A stretch of DNA of 27,660 nt from Candidatus Latescibacterota bacterium. Lineage in GTDB: Bacteria > Latescibacterota > MVCY01. The position numbers and the translations under genes are program-made. How positions within the stretch are numbered: the stretch's first letter is position 1; every line of letters begins with the position of its first letter. Below are positions 20,426-27,660 of the stretch, piece by piece. Location: assembly GCA_030608245.1 (NCBI GenBank), contig JAUWEO010000001.1, positions 1-27,660 on the forward strand, read 5' to 3'. Under the pieces are notes generated by a model, which was not told where the DNA came from, made no database searches, and saw only the letters and a program-made list of their open reading frames with translations.

Positions 20426-20944
20426 ATGTCTATAAAAAATAGAGCTAAGAGTTTTCTTTATCTCTTTCTATTCCTGGTTTTAATATGGCTGTGCCTCACT
20501 TCGACTTTTAACAGGCAGGAGCTGTTTAGTGGTATTTTTATAAGTCTTGTTTTAGCCTTGTTTTTTAATGAATCCTATCTCAGATTAGGGCTTCCTCCTT
20601 TGACCTTGAAAAGGTTTGCCTTTTTCATTGTCTATGTGATTGTCCTTTTAAAGGAAATAATAAAAGCCAACTTTGATGTCGCCTACCGGATTATTCATCC
20701 CAAGATGCCCATAAAACCTGGGATTGTGCTCATCAAAACTGAACTTAAGTCTGACATCGCGAAAATGATTCTGGCCAATTCTATTACTTTGACGCCGGGA
20801 ACATTTACTCTGGATATTCTGAGGGATAAGATTCTTGTGCATTGGATAAATGTGAAGACAGAAGATATAGATGAGGCCACAAAAATCATAGGGGAAAGGT
20901 TCGAGAGATATCTGAGGGTGATATTCGCCCGAAATCTACATTAG
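20426..20944 (+). CDS. mrpE: MrpE/MnhE-like (MbsA-type) antiporter subunit E
   Basis: A 172-residue membrane protein of the MnhE family, first membrane subunit of Mrp antiporters and of Mbh/Mbs-type complexes. Two to three hydrophobic helices occupy residues about 10-40 and 55-78, followed by the family's conserved cytoplasmic part: KANFDVAYRIIHP, KPGIVLIKTELKSDIAK, LANSITLTPGTFTLDI. The start at 20426 has GGAG 11 bases upstream. In archaeal Mbh/Mbs operons this gene is followed directly by F and G subunits; here a flavoprotein gene separates E from F. Confidence 0.92.
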   Translation: MSIKNRAKSFLYLFLFLVLIWLCLTSTFNRQELFSGIFISLVLALFFNESYLRLGLPPLTLKRFAFFIVYVIVLLKEIIKANFDVAYRIIHPKMPIKPGIVLIKTELKSDIAKMILANSITLTPGTFTLDILRDKILVHWINVKTEDIDEATKIIGERFERYLRVIFARNLH

Positions 20945-20978
20945 CCAAATGAAAATAAGATTACTGGAGGTGTGAGTC

Positions 20979-22325
20979 ATGCAGAGGAGAATCGTTGTGG
21001 TAGGTGGAGGGCCTGGTGGTATCACTGCAGGCATCACGGCAAGAAGGTACCATCCGGAGGCCGAGATTACCCTTATTCGTCGAGAGGAAAAGGTTTTAGT
21101 CCCATGCGGTATACCCTATATCTTCGGCACGCTTGGTTCCCCGGAGAAGAATCTGATTCCTGATACCGCGCTTTCGAACAACGACATTGATCTGATTGTG
21201 GATGAGGTCACTTCTATAAACAAGGCTGCCAAGACCCTCACCACAATTAATCATGAGACCCTCAGTTACGACAGGATGGTCATGGCGACGGGTTCCTTGC
21301 CTTTAGTTCCCCCATTGCCCGGTGTTGATCTGGGTAACGTCTTTACCGCAAAGAAGGATATGGAATACCTGCAGAAATTGTCACAGGCCTTGGATAAAGC
21401 CGAGGATGTCGCTGTCATCGGTGGAGGTTTCATCGGATTAGAATTTGCCGATGAGTTTAATAAAAGGGGTAACTTAAATGTAACAGTGGTGGAACTTCTC
21501 CCTCGCTGTTTACTTCTGGCCTGCGACGAAGAGATATGTACCCGTGTGGAGAAAAAGCTGTCTGAGAGAGGCATAAAGATTCTGTCTGGCAGAAAAGCGA
21601 AAGCCCTGCTGGGTGAGGAAAGTGTTCAATACGTGGAACTGGAGAATGGTCAAAAACTTAAAGCAGATCTGGTGATTTTGGGGATAGGGGTAAGACCCAA
21701 TGTTGAGCTTGCCTTAAATAGCGGGTTAGAGGTTGACGAAAAAGATGGTATACAGGTTGACGGTTTTATGAGGACGAGTGATGAGAACATCTTTGCAGCC
21801 GGTGATTGTACAGCAAAGAGATGTTATCTCAGTGGTTCACCCATAGCTGTTAGATTAGCCTCAATGGGCACTACTGAAGCCAGGATAGCTGGAGCAAACC
21901 TGTTTGGGATTCGGCGGAGGGTTGAGTGTGCTATAGGTATATTTTCCACCTGTTTCGGTGACCTTGCTGTGGGGTCTGCGGGGCTGACCGAAAGAGCGGC
22001 AAAGGAGATGGGCATAGATGTTGTAGTGGGCGAAGCCGCCGCTCCGGATAAACATCCTGGTGGTATACCTGGCGCCAAGGAGTTAGGCATAAAGCTGATA
22101 TTTGAGAGGGATACCGGCTTACTTATAGGTGGACAGGTCTACGGTGGAGCGACAGTCGGTGAGAAAATAAATTTCATTGGTGCTCTTATCCAGCATAAGA
22201 TGAGAGCAGATGAGGTGTGTACTTTTCAGATGGGAACGCACCCTATGCTCACTGCCTCACCAATGGCTTATCAGCTTGTAAATGCCGCTCAATTTGCCGT
22301 AGCGAAACTGAGGAAAGCGAAATAA
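20979..22325 (+). CDS. CoA-disulfide reductase / NAD(P)H sulfur reductase (Nsr)-like flavoprotein
   Basis: A 448-residue pyridine nucleotide-disulfide oxidoreductase. The FAD site VVVGGGPGGITAG is at residues 6-18, the NAD(P)H site VAVIGGGFIGLEFA at 144-157, a second FAD contact IFAAGDC at 271-277, and a C-terminal dimerisation domain follows (about 320-448). The single redox cysteine in VPCGIPY (Cys43) is in the place used by CoA-disulfide reductases, NADH oxidases and the Pyrococcus CoA-dependent sulfur reductase Nsr. That rules out classical two-cysteine family members. GGAGGTG precedes the ATG. It sits inside the membrane-complex operon between the E and F subunit genes, so it most likely supplies NAD(P)H-linked sulfur, polysulfide or disulfide chemistry matched to the complex. 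NADH oxidase or peroxidase activity is the alternative. Confidence 0.88.
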   Translation: MQRRIVVVGGGPGGITAGITARRYHPEAEITLIRREEKVLVPCGIPYIFGTLGSPEKNLIPDTALSNNDIDLIVDEVTSINKAAKTLTTINHETLSYDRMVMATGSLPLVPPLPGVDLGNVFTAKKDMEYLQKLSQALDKAEDVAVIGGGFIGLEFADEFNKRGNLNVTVVELLPRCLLLACDEEICTRVEKKLSERGIKILSGRKAKALLGEESVQYVELENGQKLKADLVILGIGVRPNVELALNSGLEVDEKDGIQVDGFMRTSDENIFAAGDCTAKRCYLSGSPIAVRLASMGTTEARIAGANLFGIRRRVECAIGIFSTCFGDLAVGSAGLTERAAKEMGIDVVVGEAAAPDKHPGGIPGAKELGIKLIFERDTGLLIGGQVYGGATVGEKINFIGALIQHKMRADEVCTFQMGTHPMLTASPMAYQLVNAAQFAVAKLRKAK

Positions 22326-22326
22326 G

Positions 22327-22584
22327 ATGAATGGAACGCTGATCATTTTTCTTGCCATCATAGGGGCAGGTCTCATCCTGTGTTTTTTGCGTATGTTGAA
22401 AGGTCCTACTGCTTCGGATAGAGCGGTGGCGGTGGATACGGTTACCACAACTATCGTCGCTTTACTCGTTCTGTTAGGCTTTATCTTCGAGAGATATGTT
22501 TACTTGGATGTTTCTTTGGTTTATTCCATGATATCTTTTGTCGGATTAGTCGCTCTGGCCAGATTTCTGGAAAGGGGAATTTAA
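22327..22584 (+). CDS. mrpF: MrpF/MnhF-like (MbsB-type) antiporter subunit F
   Basis: An 85-residue protein with three hydrophobic helices, the usual size for MrpF. The family core LKGPTASDRAVAVDTVTT (24-41) is intact, followed by YLDVSLVYSMISFVGLVALA. It starts one base after the flavoprotein stop and ends directly before the G subunit start, showing that the flavoprotein is genuinely part of this operon. It belongs to the cation-translocating half of the complex. Confidence 0.93.
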   Translation: MNGTLIIFLAIIGAGLILCFLRMLKGPTASDRAVAVDTVTTTIVALLVLLGFIFERYVYLDVSLVYSMISFVGLVALARFLERGI

Positions 22585-22917
22585 ATGCATTTATTTGGGG
22601 TAATTATTACCGGAATTGGAACTATATTTCTCTTTTTAGGAAATCTTGGAATACTTAGATTGCCTGATGTATATAACCGGGTTCAGGCAGGAACAAAATG
22701 CACTACCCTGGGAGCTTTTCTCACCATTATCGGAGTGGGGATAATGCAGCCAGCTTGGTTCTGGAAAGCTTTACTTATTGCTGTATTTATTCTTGTAACC
22801 AATCCCATCCCGAGCCACGCCATAGCCAGAGCTTCTCGTAAGAGTGGAGTCCCCTTGTGTGATAGAAGTGTGGTGGATAAGACCAGAGAATTTGAGGAAT
22901 ATGAGGAGAAAGGATGA
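22585..22917 (+). CDS. mrpG: MrpG/MnhG-like (MbsC-type) antiporter subunit G
   Basis: A 110-residue, three-helix protein of the MnhG family: GTIFLFLGNLGILRLPDVYNR (13-33 region), QAGTKCTTLGAFL, and NPIPSHAIARAS near 78, where the family usually has a TNPV/I.HAIARAA segment. The hydrophilic tail after residue 88 is short. It begins the base after MrpF ends and overlaps the next gene by four bases (ATGA), so translation is coupled. Confidence 0.92.
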   Translation: MHLFGVIITGIGTIFLFLGNLGILRLPDVYNRVQAGTKCTTLGAFLTIIGVGIMQPAWFWKALLIAVFILVTNPIPSHAIARASRKSGVPLCDRSVVDKTREFEEYEEKG

Positions 22918-23150
22918 TTTTTGTTTTCCTTTTGGTGCTTTTGATGCTTATAGCAGCAATTGCCGCCTCTATTTTTAAGGATCTGATAAGCGCTGTCATT
23001 GCTGCGGCTTTGGTTAGTCTGATAGCAGCTATCCTTTTTTATCTCCTTCAAGCACCGGATGTAGCCATGGCGGAAGCAGCTATCGGGGCAGCACTGGTTA
23101 CCGTTGTGTTTATTATCGCCATAAGAAGAACAAAGAGGTTCGAGGAATGA
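22914..23150 (+). CDS. MbhD/MbsD-like (DUF4040) membrane subunit
   Basis: A 78-residue protein with three helices, matching the small MbhD/MbsD subunit that corresponds to part of the C-terminal extension of MrpA. The central AVIAAALVSLIAAILFYLLQ followed by APDVAMAEAAIGAAL is the family signature, and carries the acidic residues (Asp52, Glu56) in a helix-breaking segment. It overlaps its neighbours by four bases on each side. The small free-standing form, rather than a large MrpA, points to a hydrogenase-type or Mbs-type complex instead of a plain Mrp antiporter. Confidence 0.9.
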   Translation: MIFVFLLVLLMLIAAIAASIFKDLISAVIAAALVSLIAAILFYLLQAPDVAMAEAAIGAALVTVVFIIAIRRTKRFEE

Positions 23151-23833
23151 GAAGGATAATTAGTATCCTCTTATTAGGGATAATAGCCTTAGGCATCACC
23201 CTATCCCTGGCGAAGATTCCTTTTGGCACGCCTAAGACAAAAGTAGGCAGATACTATATTGATAAAGGGGTCGAAGAAACTGGGGCTACCAATATTGTCA
23301 CTTCCGTGGTGGTGAATTATCGTGCTTTTGATACCTTAGGTGAGGTTACGGTCTTATTTATCGCGGCTATTGGTTTGGGTGCAGTGCTGACGACTGGCAG
23401 AAGAAAAAAACCTGAGAGAAAAATAGAGCCAGCCAGTTTAGTTCTCTATACCGGCTGCAGATTTCTGTTTCCGCTTATTCTTCTTTTTGGTGCTTATATC
23501 TTTGTCCATGGTCATCTTACCCCTGGGGGAGGATTTCAAGGGGGGGCAATCGTCGCCTCTGCCTTTGTTTTGACTTATTTGGGTTGCCGGGAAAGAAGGA
23601 TAAGTGAGAGAGGGAGTAAACTTGCAGAATCTTTGGGGGGATTGATCTTTGTAATAGTGGGACTGGTTGGTTTAGCCGTGGGCGGCTATTTTTTGATGAA
23701 TTTTCTCCCTAAGGGGATCCCCAATTTTCTTTTTAGTGCGGGCATTATCCCTATTCTCTATATTGTTATTGGAGTTAAGGTGGGTTCAGAGTTGGCCGGT
23801 ATTATTGATAACCTGATAGAGGAAAGCGAATGA
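23147..23833 (+). CDS. Fused MbhE-MbhF (MrpA C-terminus plus MrpB) membrane subunit
   Basis: A 228-residue protein joining two subunits that are separate in Pyrococcus Mbh. Residues 1-85 match MbhE: two helices around GATNIVTSVVVNYRAFDTLGE (46-66 region), a segment also found near the C terminus of MrpA. Residues about 95-228 match MrpB/MnhB/MbhF with four helices and the signature HGHLTPGGGFQGGAI (125-139 region). A short basic linker (RRKKPERK) joins them. The four-base overlaps with both neighbours argue against a missed stop. The fusion keeps the usual D-E-F order of the complex. Confidence 0.88.
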   Translation: MRRIISILLLGIIALGITLSLAKIPFGTPKTKVGRYYIDKGVEETGATNIVTSVVVNYRAFDTLGEVTVLFIAAIGLGAVLTTGRRKKPERKIEPASLVLYTGCRFLFPLILLFGAYIFVHGHLTPGGGFQGGAIVASAFVLTYLGCRERRISERGSKLAESLGGLIFVIVGLVGLAVGGYFLMNFLPKGIPNFLFSAGIIPILYIVIGVKVGSELAGIIDNLIEESE

Positions 23834-24189
23834 GTTTTCTGAATCACTACATTTATTATATCGGTGCCTTTGGACTCATATTCATCGGGCTTTATATCGT
23901 CCTGGTTAAGCATAACCTTATCAAGGTTATTATCGGCCTTAGCATTATGGAGACCGGGGTAAATTTATTTCTTATCTCCATTGGGTATATTAAGGGGGGA
24001 ACGGCTCCCATCTTCTCAACACCTGAAATAGAGGCCGCCCGTATGGTCGACCCCGTACCCCAGGCGCTGGTACTGACGGCTATTGTTATCGGAGTGGCAG
24101 TCTTAGCGTTGGCCCTTTCCTTGGCTATTAGGTTATATCAGCATTATGGCACACTTAATCTTCGTAAGATAAAGGAACAAAGATGGTAA
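23830..24189 (+). CDS. mrpC: MrpC/MnhC-like (MbsG-type, NuoK-like) subunit
   Basis: A 119-residue, three-helix homologue of NuoK. The first helix is followed by KHNLIKVIIGLSIMETGVNLF, whose glutamate (Glu42) is the expected proton-path residue, and the third helix contains DPVPQALVLTAIVIGVAVLA. TPEIEA lies in the loop between helices two and three. It overlaps the E-F fusion by four bases and the D subunit by seven. Its size is normal. Confidence 0.94.
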   Translation: MSFLNHYIYYIGAFGLIFIGLYIVLVKHNLIKVIIGLSIMETGVNLFLISIGYIKGGTAPIFSTPEIEAARMVDPVPQALVLTAIVIGVAVLALALSLAIRLYQHYGTLNLRKIKEQRW

Positions 24190-25655
24190 ACCCCGTACTT
24201 CTGATTGCTGTGCCTTTAGGTTTGGCTTTTGCGATCCCTCTATTTGGGTTTATTTCGCAAAAGTTAGAGAAATACATCCCACCGGTGGCGATGTTATTTA
24301 ACCTCATTGTTTCCTTATCACTCATCCCTAAGGTATTAGAACAACCGATTGTTGTCTCCATAGGCGGTTTTCCACCTCCTTTCTGTATTAATCTGGTAGC
24401 CGGGCCAGTGGGCGTTCTGTTTTCCGCTATCATTGCTTTAGTAGGTTTTTTAGTTTCCATCTATGCCTTGGATTATATAAAAGAGGGGGCTACCGAGAAG
24501 TACCATATGCTTTATCTCTTACTTCTTACCGGAGCCACAGGTGTTGTCCTCACTGGAGATATATTTAACCTGTTTGTCTTCTTTGAGATTCTTTGCATCT
24601 CCTCCTATGCTCTGGTAGCTTACTTAGGGAATAGGGCTGGGATTGAATCGGCGGTAAAATATCTCATTCAAGGGGCTATTGGCTCAAGTCTTGTGCTTAT
24701 AGGGGTGGCCCTGCTTTACGGTCTTTTCGGGACCCTGAATATGGCCGATATTGCCAGAAATATAGATTCGGTTAGCCCGATATCGGTGTTTGTCCCGTTG
24801 GTTTTATTGATTACCGGATTGGGAATAGAGGGAGCTATATTCCCATTAAACGCCTGGTTGCCCGATGCTCATTCATCTGCACCATCCTCTATTAGCGCCA
24901 TTTTGTCCGGTATAGCCATAGAAGTAGGTATCTATGCGGTGGCCCGGGTTATTTTCACCGTATTTGGCGCCTCAAGCATTTTCCTATTTCTGGTGCTCTT
25001 AGGACTTTTAACCCTTCTTGTGGGGGAGATGTCCGCTTTTAGCCAAAAAAATATCAAAAGGCTTCTGGCTTACTCCAGTATAGGGCAGATAGGATTGATC
25101 GTCTTTGCGCTGGGAATCGCCACCTCGTACGGAGTGGTTGGCGGTCTATTCCAAATCATCTCTCATTCTTTGAGCAAGGCATTACTTTTCTTAGCGGTAG
25201 GCTATATGATCTACCGCACCGGCTCTATGGATATTTCTACTTTGGATGGAATGGGTAAGAGGATGCCCTTTACTTCCTTGGCCTTTACCATCGGAGCGTT
25301 CTCCCTCGTGGGGCTGCCCCCTTTCGTAGGATTTCCCAGTAAATTTCTGATCGTTCGGGCTGCCTTAGCTAAAGAAGAGGTCTTGTTCACCGTGCTTATT
25401 GCGCTTGTCCTCTTAGGCACAGTCATTGAAGGGGCTTATTTCTTCCGAGTGATACAGACTCTGTATTTTAAGGGGAAAAGGGTTAGTCCTAATAAGAGAG
25501 AGGAAGCGCCTATCGCTGCTTTAATCCCTATAGGTATCCTGATGATACTGATCATCGTTATAGGGGTATATCCCAGGCTCGTAACCGATATCTTAAACTC
25601 GGCGGCTTCAGAACTCCTGAATAGAATCGGGTATATCAAAGGGGTGTTAGGATGA
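24183..25655 (+). CDS. mrpD: MrpD-like (MbsH-type) proton/cation-translocating subunit
   Basis: A 490-residue member of the NuoL/M/N-MrpA/D family with about fourteen helices. Ion-path residues visible are Glu135 (FFEILCISSYALVAY), His328 and Lys332 (ISHSLSKALLFLAVG), and the later GFPSKFLIVRAAL lysine. In helix seven the segment is GIEGAIFPLNAWLPDAH, with Glu216 where many relatives have lysine (GIKAA.FPL). I cannot tell by eye whether this is normal for the Mbs-type subfamily. It overlaps the C subunit by seven bases and H' by four. In Mbs and Mbh this subunit moves Na+ or H+ as the redox module works. Confidence 0.93.
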   Translation: MVNPVLLIAVPLGLAFAIPLFGFISQKLEKYIPPVAMLFNLIVSLSLIPKVLEQPIVVSIGGFPPPFCINLVAGPVGVLFSAIIALVGFLVSIYALDYIKEGATEKYHMLYLLLLTGATGVVLTGDIFNLFVFFEILCISSYALVAYLGNRAGIESAVKYLIQGAIGSSLVLIGVALLYGLFGTLNMADIARNIDSVSPISVFVPLVLLITGLGIEGAIFPLNAWLPDAHSSAPSSISAILSGIAIEVGIYAVARVIFTVFGASSIFLFLVLLGLLTLLVGEMSAFSQKNIKRLLAYSSIGQIGLIVFALGIATSYGVVGGLFQIISHSLSKALLFLAVGYMIYRTGSMDISTLDGMGKRMPFTSLAFTIGAFSLVGLPPFVGFPSKFLIVRAALAKEEVLFTVLIALVLLGTVIEGAYFFRVIQTLYFKGKRVSPNKREEAPIAALIPIGILMILIIVIGVYPRLVTDILNSAASELLNRIGYIKGVLG

Positions 25656-27502
25656 GTTTAGAGCTTTTACTTATCATTGCCTTTGGCGGCGCATTTCTCA
25701 CGTATCTTTTAGGGAAGCTCTCTTCCGGGGTGCGCAATTTCTTTGCTGTCTTTATTTCCTGTGCTCTGGCAGCCATTGTAGCTTACCTTTATGGGAAGCC
25801 CTCGGAGGAGACTTTTTATCTAGGATTTTTGGGCTTGCCCCTTCTTTTAAGATTGAATATGCTTTCGTGGTTTTTTGCTATTGCCATAGCCGTTGTGGGA
25901 GCCCTTTCTATCATTTTCTCTTTAAGCTATATGAAAGGAAGAGAAAAAACCGACTTTTATTATTTGATGATGCTTCTGGTAAATGCGGGCATGTTGGGGA
26001 TTGTGCTATCGGGTGATTTGGTTTCCTTCTACATCTTCTGGGAGATCATGTCGTGGAGCGCATTTCTGCTCATAAGTTACAACCGAGGACCTGCTTTGGC
26101 TGCAGGGATGAAATACATCATTATGTCCATTGTCGGTTCTGTAGCTATGCTCATCGGAATGTTATCACTCTACGCCAATTATGGAACTTTGAGTATTTCA
26201 GAGGTTGCTCCCTTCGTAGCCTCTGCCTCTTCTGGCTACATTTTATTCATTTTGATCGTTTTCTCTATTGCTTTCGGAATCAAAAACGCAGTGCTTCCAT
26301 TTCATACCTGGCTTCCCGATGCTCATTCAGAAGCGCCATCTCCATTTTCTGCTGTGCTTTCCGGGATATTGGTCAGGATGGGAATGTACGGCTTTCTTCT
26401 CTTTTTCTTTGTGATAGTAGGATCGAAACTTTTTCTTGGTTTAGGACGGGATAATTTCCATTACATTCTTGCCTGGATAGGGGCTATCAATATAGTAATC
26501 CCCACATTTATTGCTATGCTTCAAAATGATTCCAAAAGATTGTTGGCCTGGCATGGAGTTGGACAAGGAGGATATATGGTTCTGGGGGTTGCCTTAGGGA
26601 CCAGTTTGGGAGTAACTGGGGGTACATTTCACATTGTTAACCATCCTTCATATATAGCGCTTCTGTTTTTAGTAGTGGGAGCAGTCGAATACCGAACTAA
26701 GGGAATCCGAGATTTGAATTCTCTGGGTGGACTTATCAAGAGGATGCCCATCACTTTTATCGGGGCTTTGGTAGGTGCTTGTGGATTAATCGGGCTTCCC
26801 TTGACCAATGGGTTTGTCTCCAAGTGGCTAATCTATAAGAGCTTAATTCTTCAAGGGCATCCTTTCTTGGCCTTTGCTGCCTTGATAGGAACTTGGGGAA
26901 CTATTCTTTCCCTTTATAAATTTCTGCACAACATGTTCTTGGGACAGCTTCCTGAAAAATATAGGAACGTGGAAAAGGCTCCTTTCAACATGCAATTTCC
27001 AATAATTATATTGAGCCTGATTATTATTCTCTTCGGCATTCTTCCCGGCATTCCCCTCAAGGTCATAAATTCTATTACGACTTCCTTTGGCCTTGAGTCC
27101 TTAAATATAAACATCTGGGGAATTGCCTCAGAGACCGGGGCATTGAACACCATAAACATCTTTGCCGCCATTCTGGCGGTTGGTCTTATTGTCTGGCTGA
27201 TTTTTAGGGCGGGACCGAAAGCGGCACCCATTGCTCAAGATGACAACTACGCTGCCGGAGCATATGTCCCCAAGGAGAAATACCATTATACGGTTGATTT
27301 CTACAATCCTCTATATCGAATGATCTCGCCTTATCTAAGAGATTTCATAGATGAGTTTTACATGAAGCTTGCAAGAGGCACCCAGAAACTGTGTGGTGGA
27401 ATACGACACGTTTATACCGGAGACGTAGGTCATTATGTAATGTATATAGTGCTGTTCCTGGCATCGCTGATTTTCGTTCAAATCAAATGGGGTATATGGT
27501 GA
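25652..27502 (+). CDS. Second antiporter-type subunit (MbsH'-like, NuoL/M family)
   Basis: A 616-residue NuoL/M-family protein, about 125 residues longer than its neighbour because of a C-terminal extension (after about residue 480) with two further helices and a lateral region. Ion-path residues: Glu131 (FWEIMSWSAF), Lys211 (FGIKNAVLPFHTWLPDAH), and the lysine in NGFVSKWLIY. The usual H...H...K segment reads HIVNHPSYIALLFL, so isoleucine (335) replaces the common lysine. Two antiporter-type subunits in a row are a mark of Mbs/Mbx-type complexes; Mbh has one. The start overlaps the D subunit stop by four bases, and the stop overlaps the NuoH-like start. Confidence 0.92.
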   Translation: MSLELLLIIAFGGAFLTYLLGKLSSGVRNFFAVFISCALAAIVAYLYGKPSEETFYLGFLGLPLLLRLNMLSWFFAIAIAVVGALSIIFSLSYMKGREKTDFYYLMMLLVNAGMLGIVLSGDLVSFYIFWEIMSWSAFLLISYNRGPALAAGMKYIIMSIVGSVAMLIGMLSLYANYGTLSISEVAPFVASASSGYILFILIVFSIAFGIKNAVLPFHTWLPDAHSEAPSPFSAVLSGILVRMGMYGFLLFFFVIVGSKLFLGLGRDNFHYILAWIGAINIVIPTFIAMLQNDSKRLLAWHGVGQGGYMVLGVALGTSLGVTGGTFHIVNHPSYIALLFLVVGAVEYRTKGIRDLNSLGGLIKRMPITFIGALVGACGLIGLPLTNGFVSKWLIYKSLILQGHPFLAFAALIGTWGTILSLYKFLHNMFLGQLPEKYRNVEKAPFNMQFPIIILSLIIILFGILPGIPLKVINSITTSFGLESLNINIWGIASETGALNTINIFAAILAVGLIVWLIFRAGPKAAPIAQDDNYAAGAYVPKEKYHYTVDFYNPLYRMISPYLRDFIDEFYMKLARGTQKLCGGIRHVYTGDVGHYVMYIVLFLASLIFVQIKWGIW

Positions 27503-27660
27503 TGAATGTTGTAGAGATAATTTTCTCCCCACTTCTGGCACTTATCGTCGGAATATTCTTTCTGGGTTTATCCAGAAAAATAATGGCTAGAATTCACTGG
27601 CGGTGTGGTCCTCCTCTCATACAGCCGGTTATTGATATCATTAAGTTATTCAGTCAAAAG
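27502..27660 (+). CDS. NuoH/MbhM-like membrane anchor subunit (3' end outside window)
   Basis: Only 53 codons are visible. After a first helix (about residues 4-24), SRKIMARIHWRCGPPLIQPVIDIIKLFSQK is typical of NuoH, EchB, HycD and MbhM/MbsM: the R....R.GPP..QP..D..K motif at the interface with the quinone- or hydrogenase-like module. ATG at 27502 is favoured because GGGG lies nine bases upstream; an in-frame ATG at 27496 and GTG at 27499 are also possible. Its presence shows that the operon continues into an electron-transfer module, not a stand-alone Mrp antiporter. Confidence 0.88.
   Translation, partial: MNVVEIIFSPLLALIVGIFFLGLSRKIMARIHWRCGPPLIQPVIDIIKLFSQK

Noticed and set aside
1..27660. 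tRNA, rRNA, CRISPR array, phage or integrase genes
   Set aside because: I looked on both strands for conserved tRNA arms, rRNA stretches, spaced direct repeats and integrase or transposase motifs, and saw none.

Overview
The window reads as an anaerobic, diderm (Gram-negative type) bacterium, probably from the FCB side of the tree (Bacteroidota/Chlorobiota relatives or one of the uncultured phyla near them). This is an inference from several genes: a TonB-dependent receptor, a type IX secretion (T9SS) style C-terminal sorting domain, a peptidase/PD40/Omp85-like outer-membrane protein, a heptose-phosphate kinase that suggests LPS, and a large Mrp/NiFe-hydrogenase-type membrane complex under a Rex repressor. 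I cannot name a species.

Region 1 (about 1-9182, minus strand) is a cobalamin uptake and salvage operon. A sigma70-like promoter (9154-9182) drives a B12 riboswitch (about 8968-9131) followed by an intrinsic terminator (8880-8917). Next come a BtuB-like TonB receptor, a BtuG-like beta-propeller with a T9SS tail, remnants of a corrinoid adenosyltransferase (cobO/cobA) and of cobD, an asparagine-synthetase-like PP-ATPase with a zinc ribbon, BtuF, BtuC, BtuD and CobU (cut by the window edge). The logic is B12 capture at the surface, passage through the outer membrane, periplasmic binding, ABC import and nucleotide-loop salvage. The two middle biosynthetic genes are visibly decayed.

Region 2 (9379-10150, plus strand) holds one unrecognised six-helix membrane protein with its own promoter and a 115-base leader. 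It converges on, and overlaps, the next block.

Region 3 (10118-18434, minus strand) holds a PHP-family phosphoesterase, an eight-repeat PQQ-type propeller lipoprotein, a 931-residue gluzincin/PD40/beta-barrel protein, Lgt, a RfaE1/HldA-type kinase and a PfkB fructokinase with a good promoter at 18405-18434. Several small palindromic repeat elements sit between these genes, and two of them supply the 3' ends of coding regions.

Region 4 (18624-27660, plus strand) starts with rex. A near-consensus Rex operator at 19276-19293 precedes a long, tightly overlapping operon: a two-[4Fe-4S] AsrA/HydB-like protein, MrpE-like, a CoA-disulfide-reductase/Nsr-like flavoprotein, MrpF, MrpG, MbhD-like, a fused MbhE-MbhF(MrpB), MrpC, MrpD, a second antiporter-type subunit (H') and the start of a NuoH/MbhM-like subunit. 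The order, and the presence of two antiporter-type subunits, match the archaeal Mbs/Mbx (membrane-bound sulfane reductase) layout more closely than Mbh. I infer an NADH-responsive, ion-pumping electron-disposal complex with sulfur or disulfide chemistry built into its operon. The catalytic subunits lie beyond the window.
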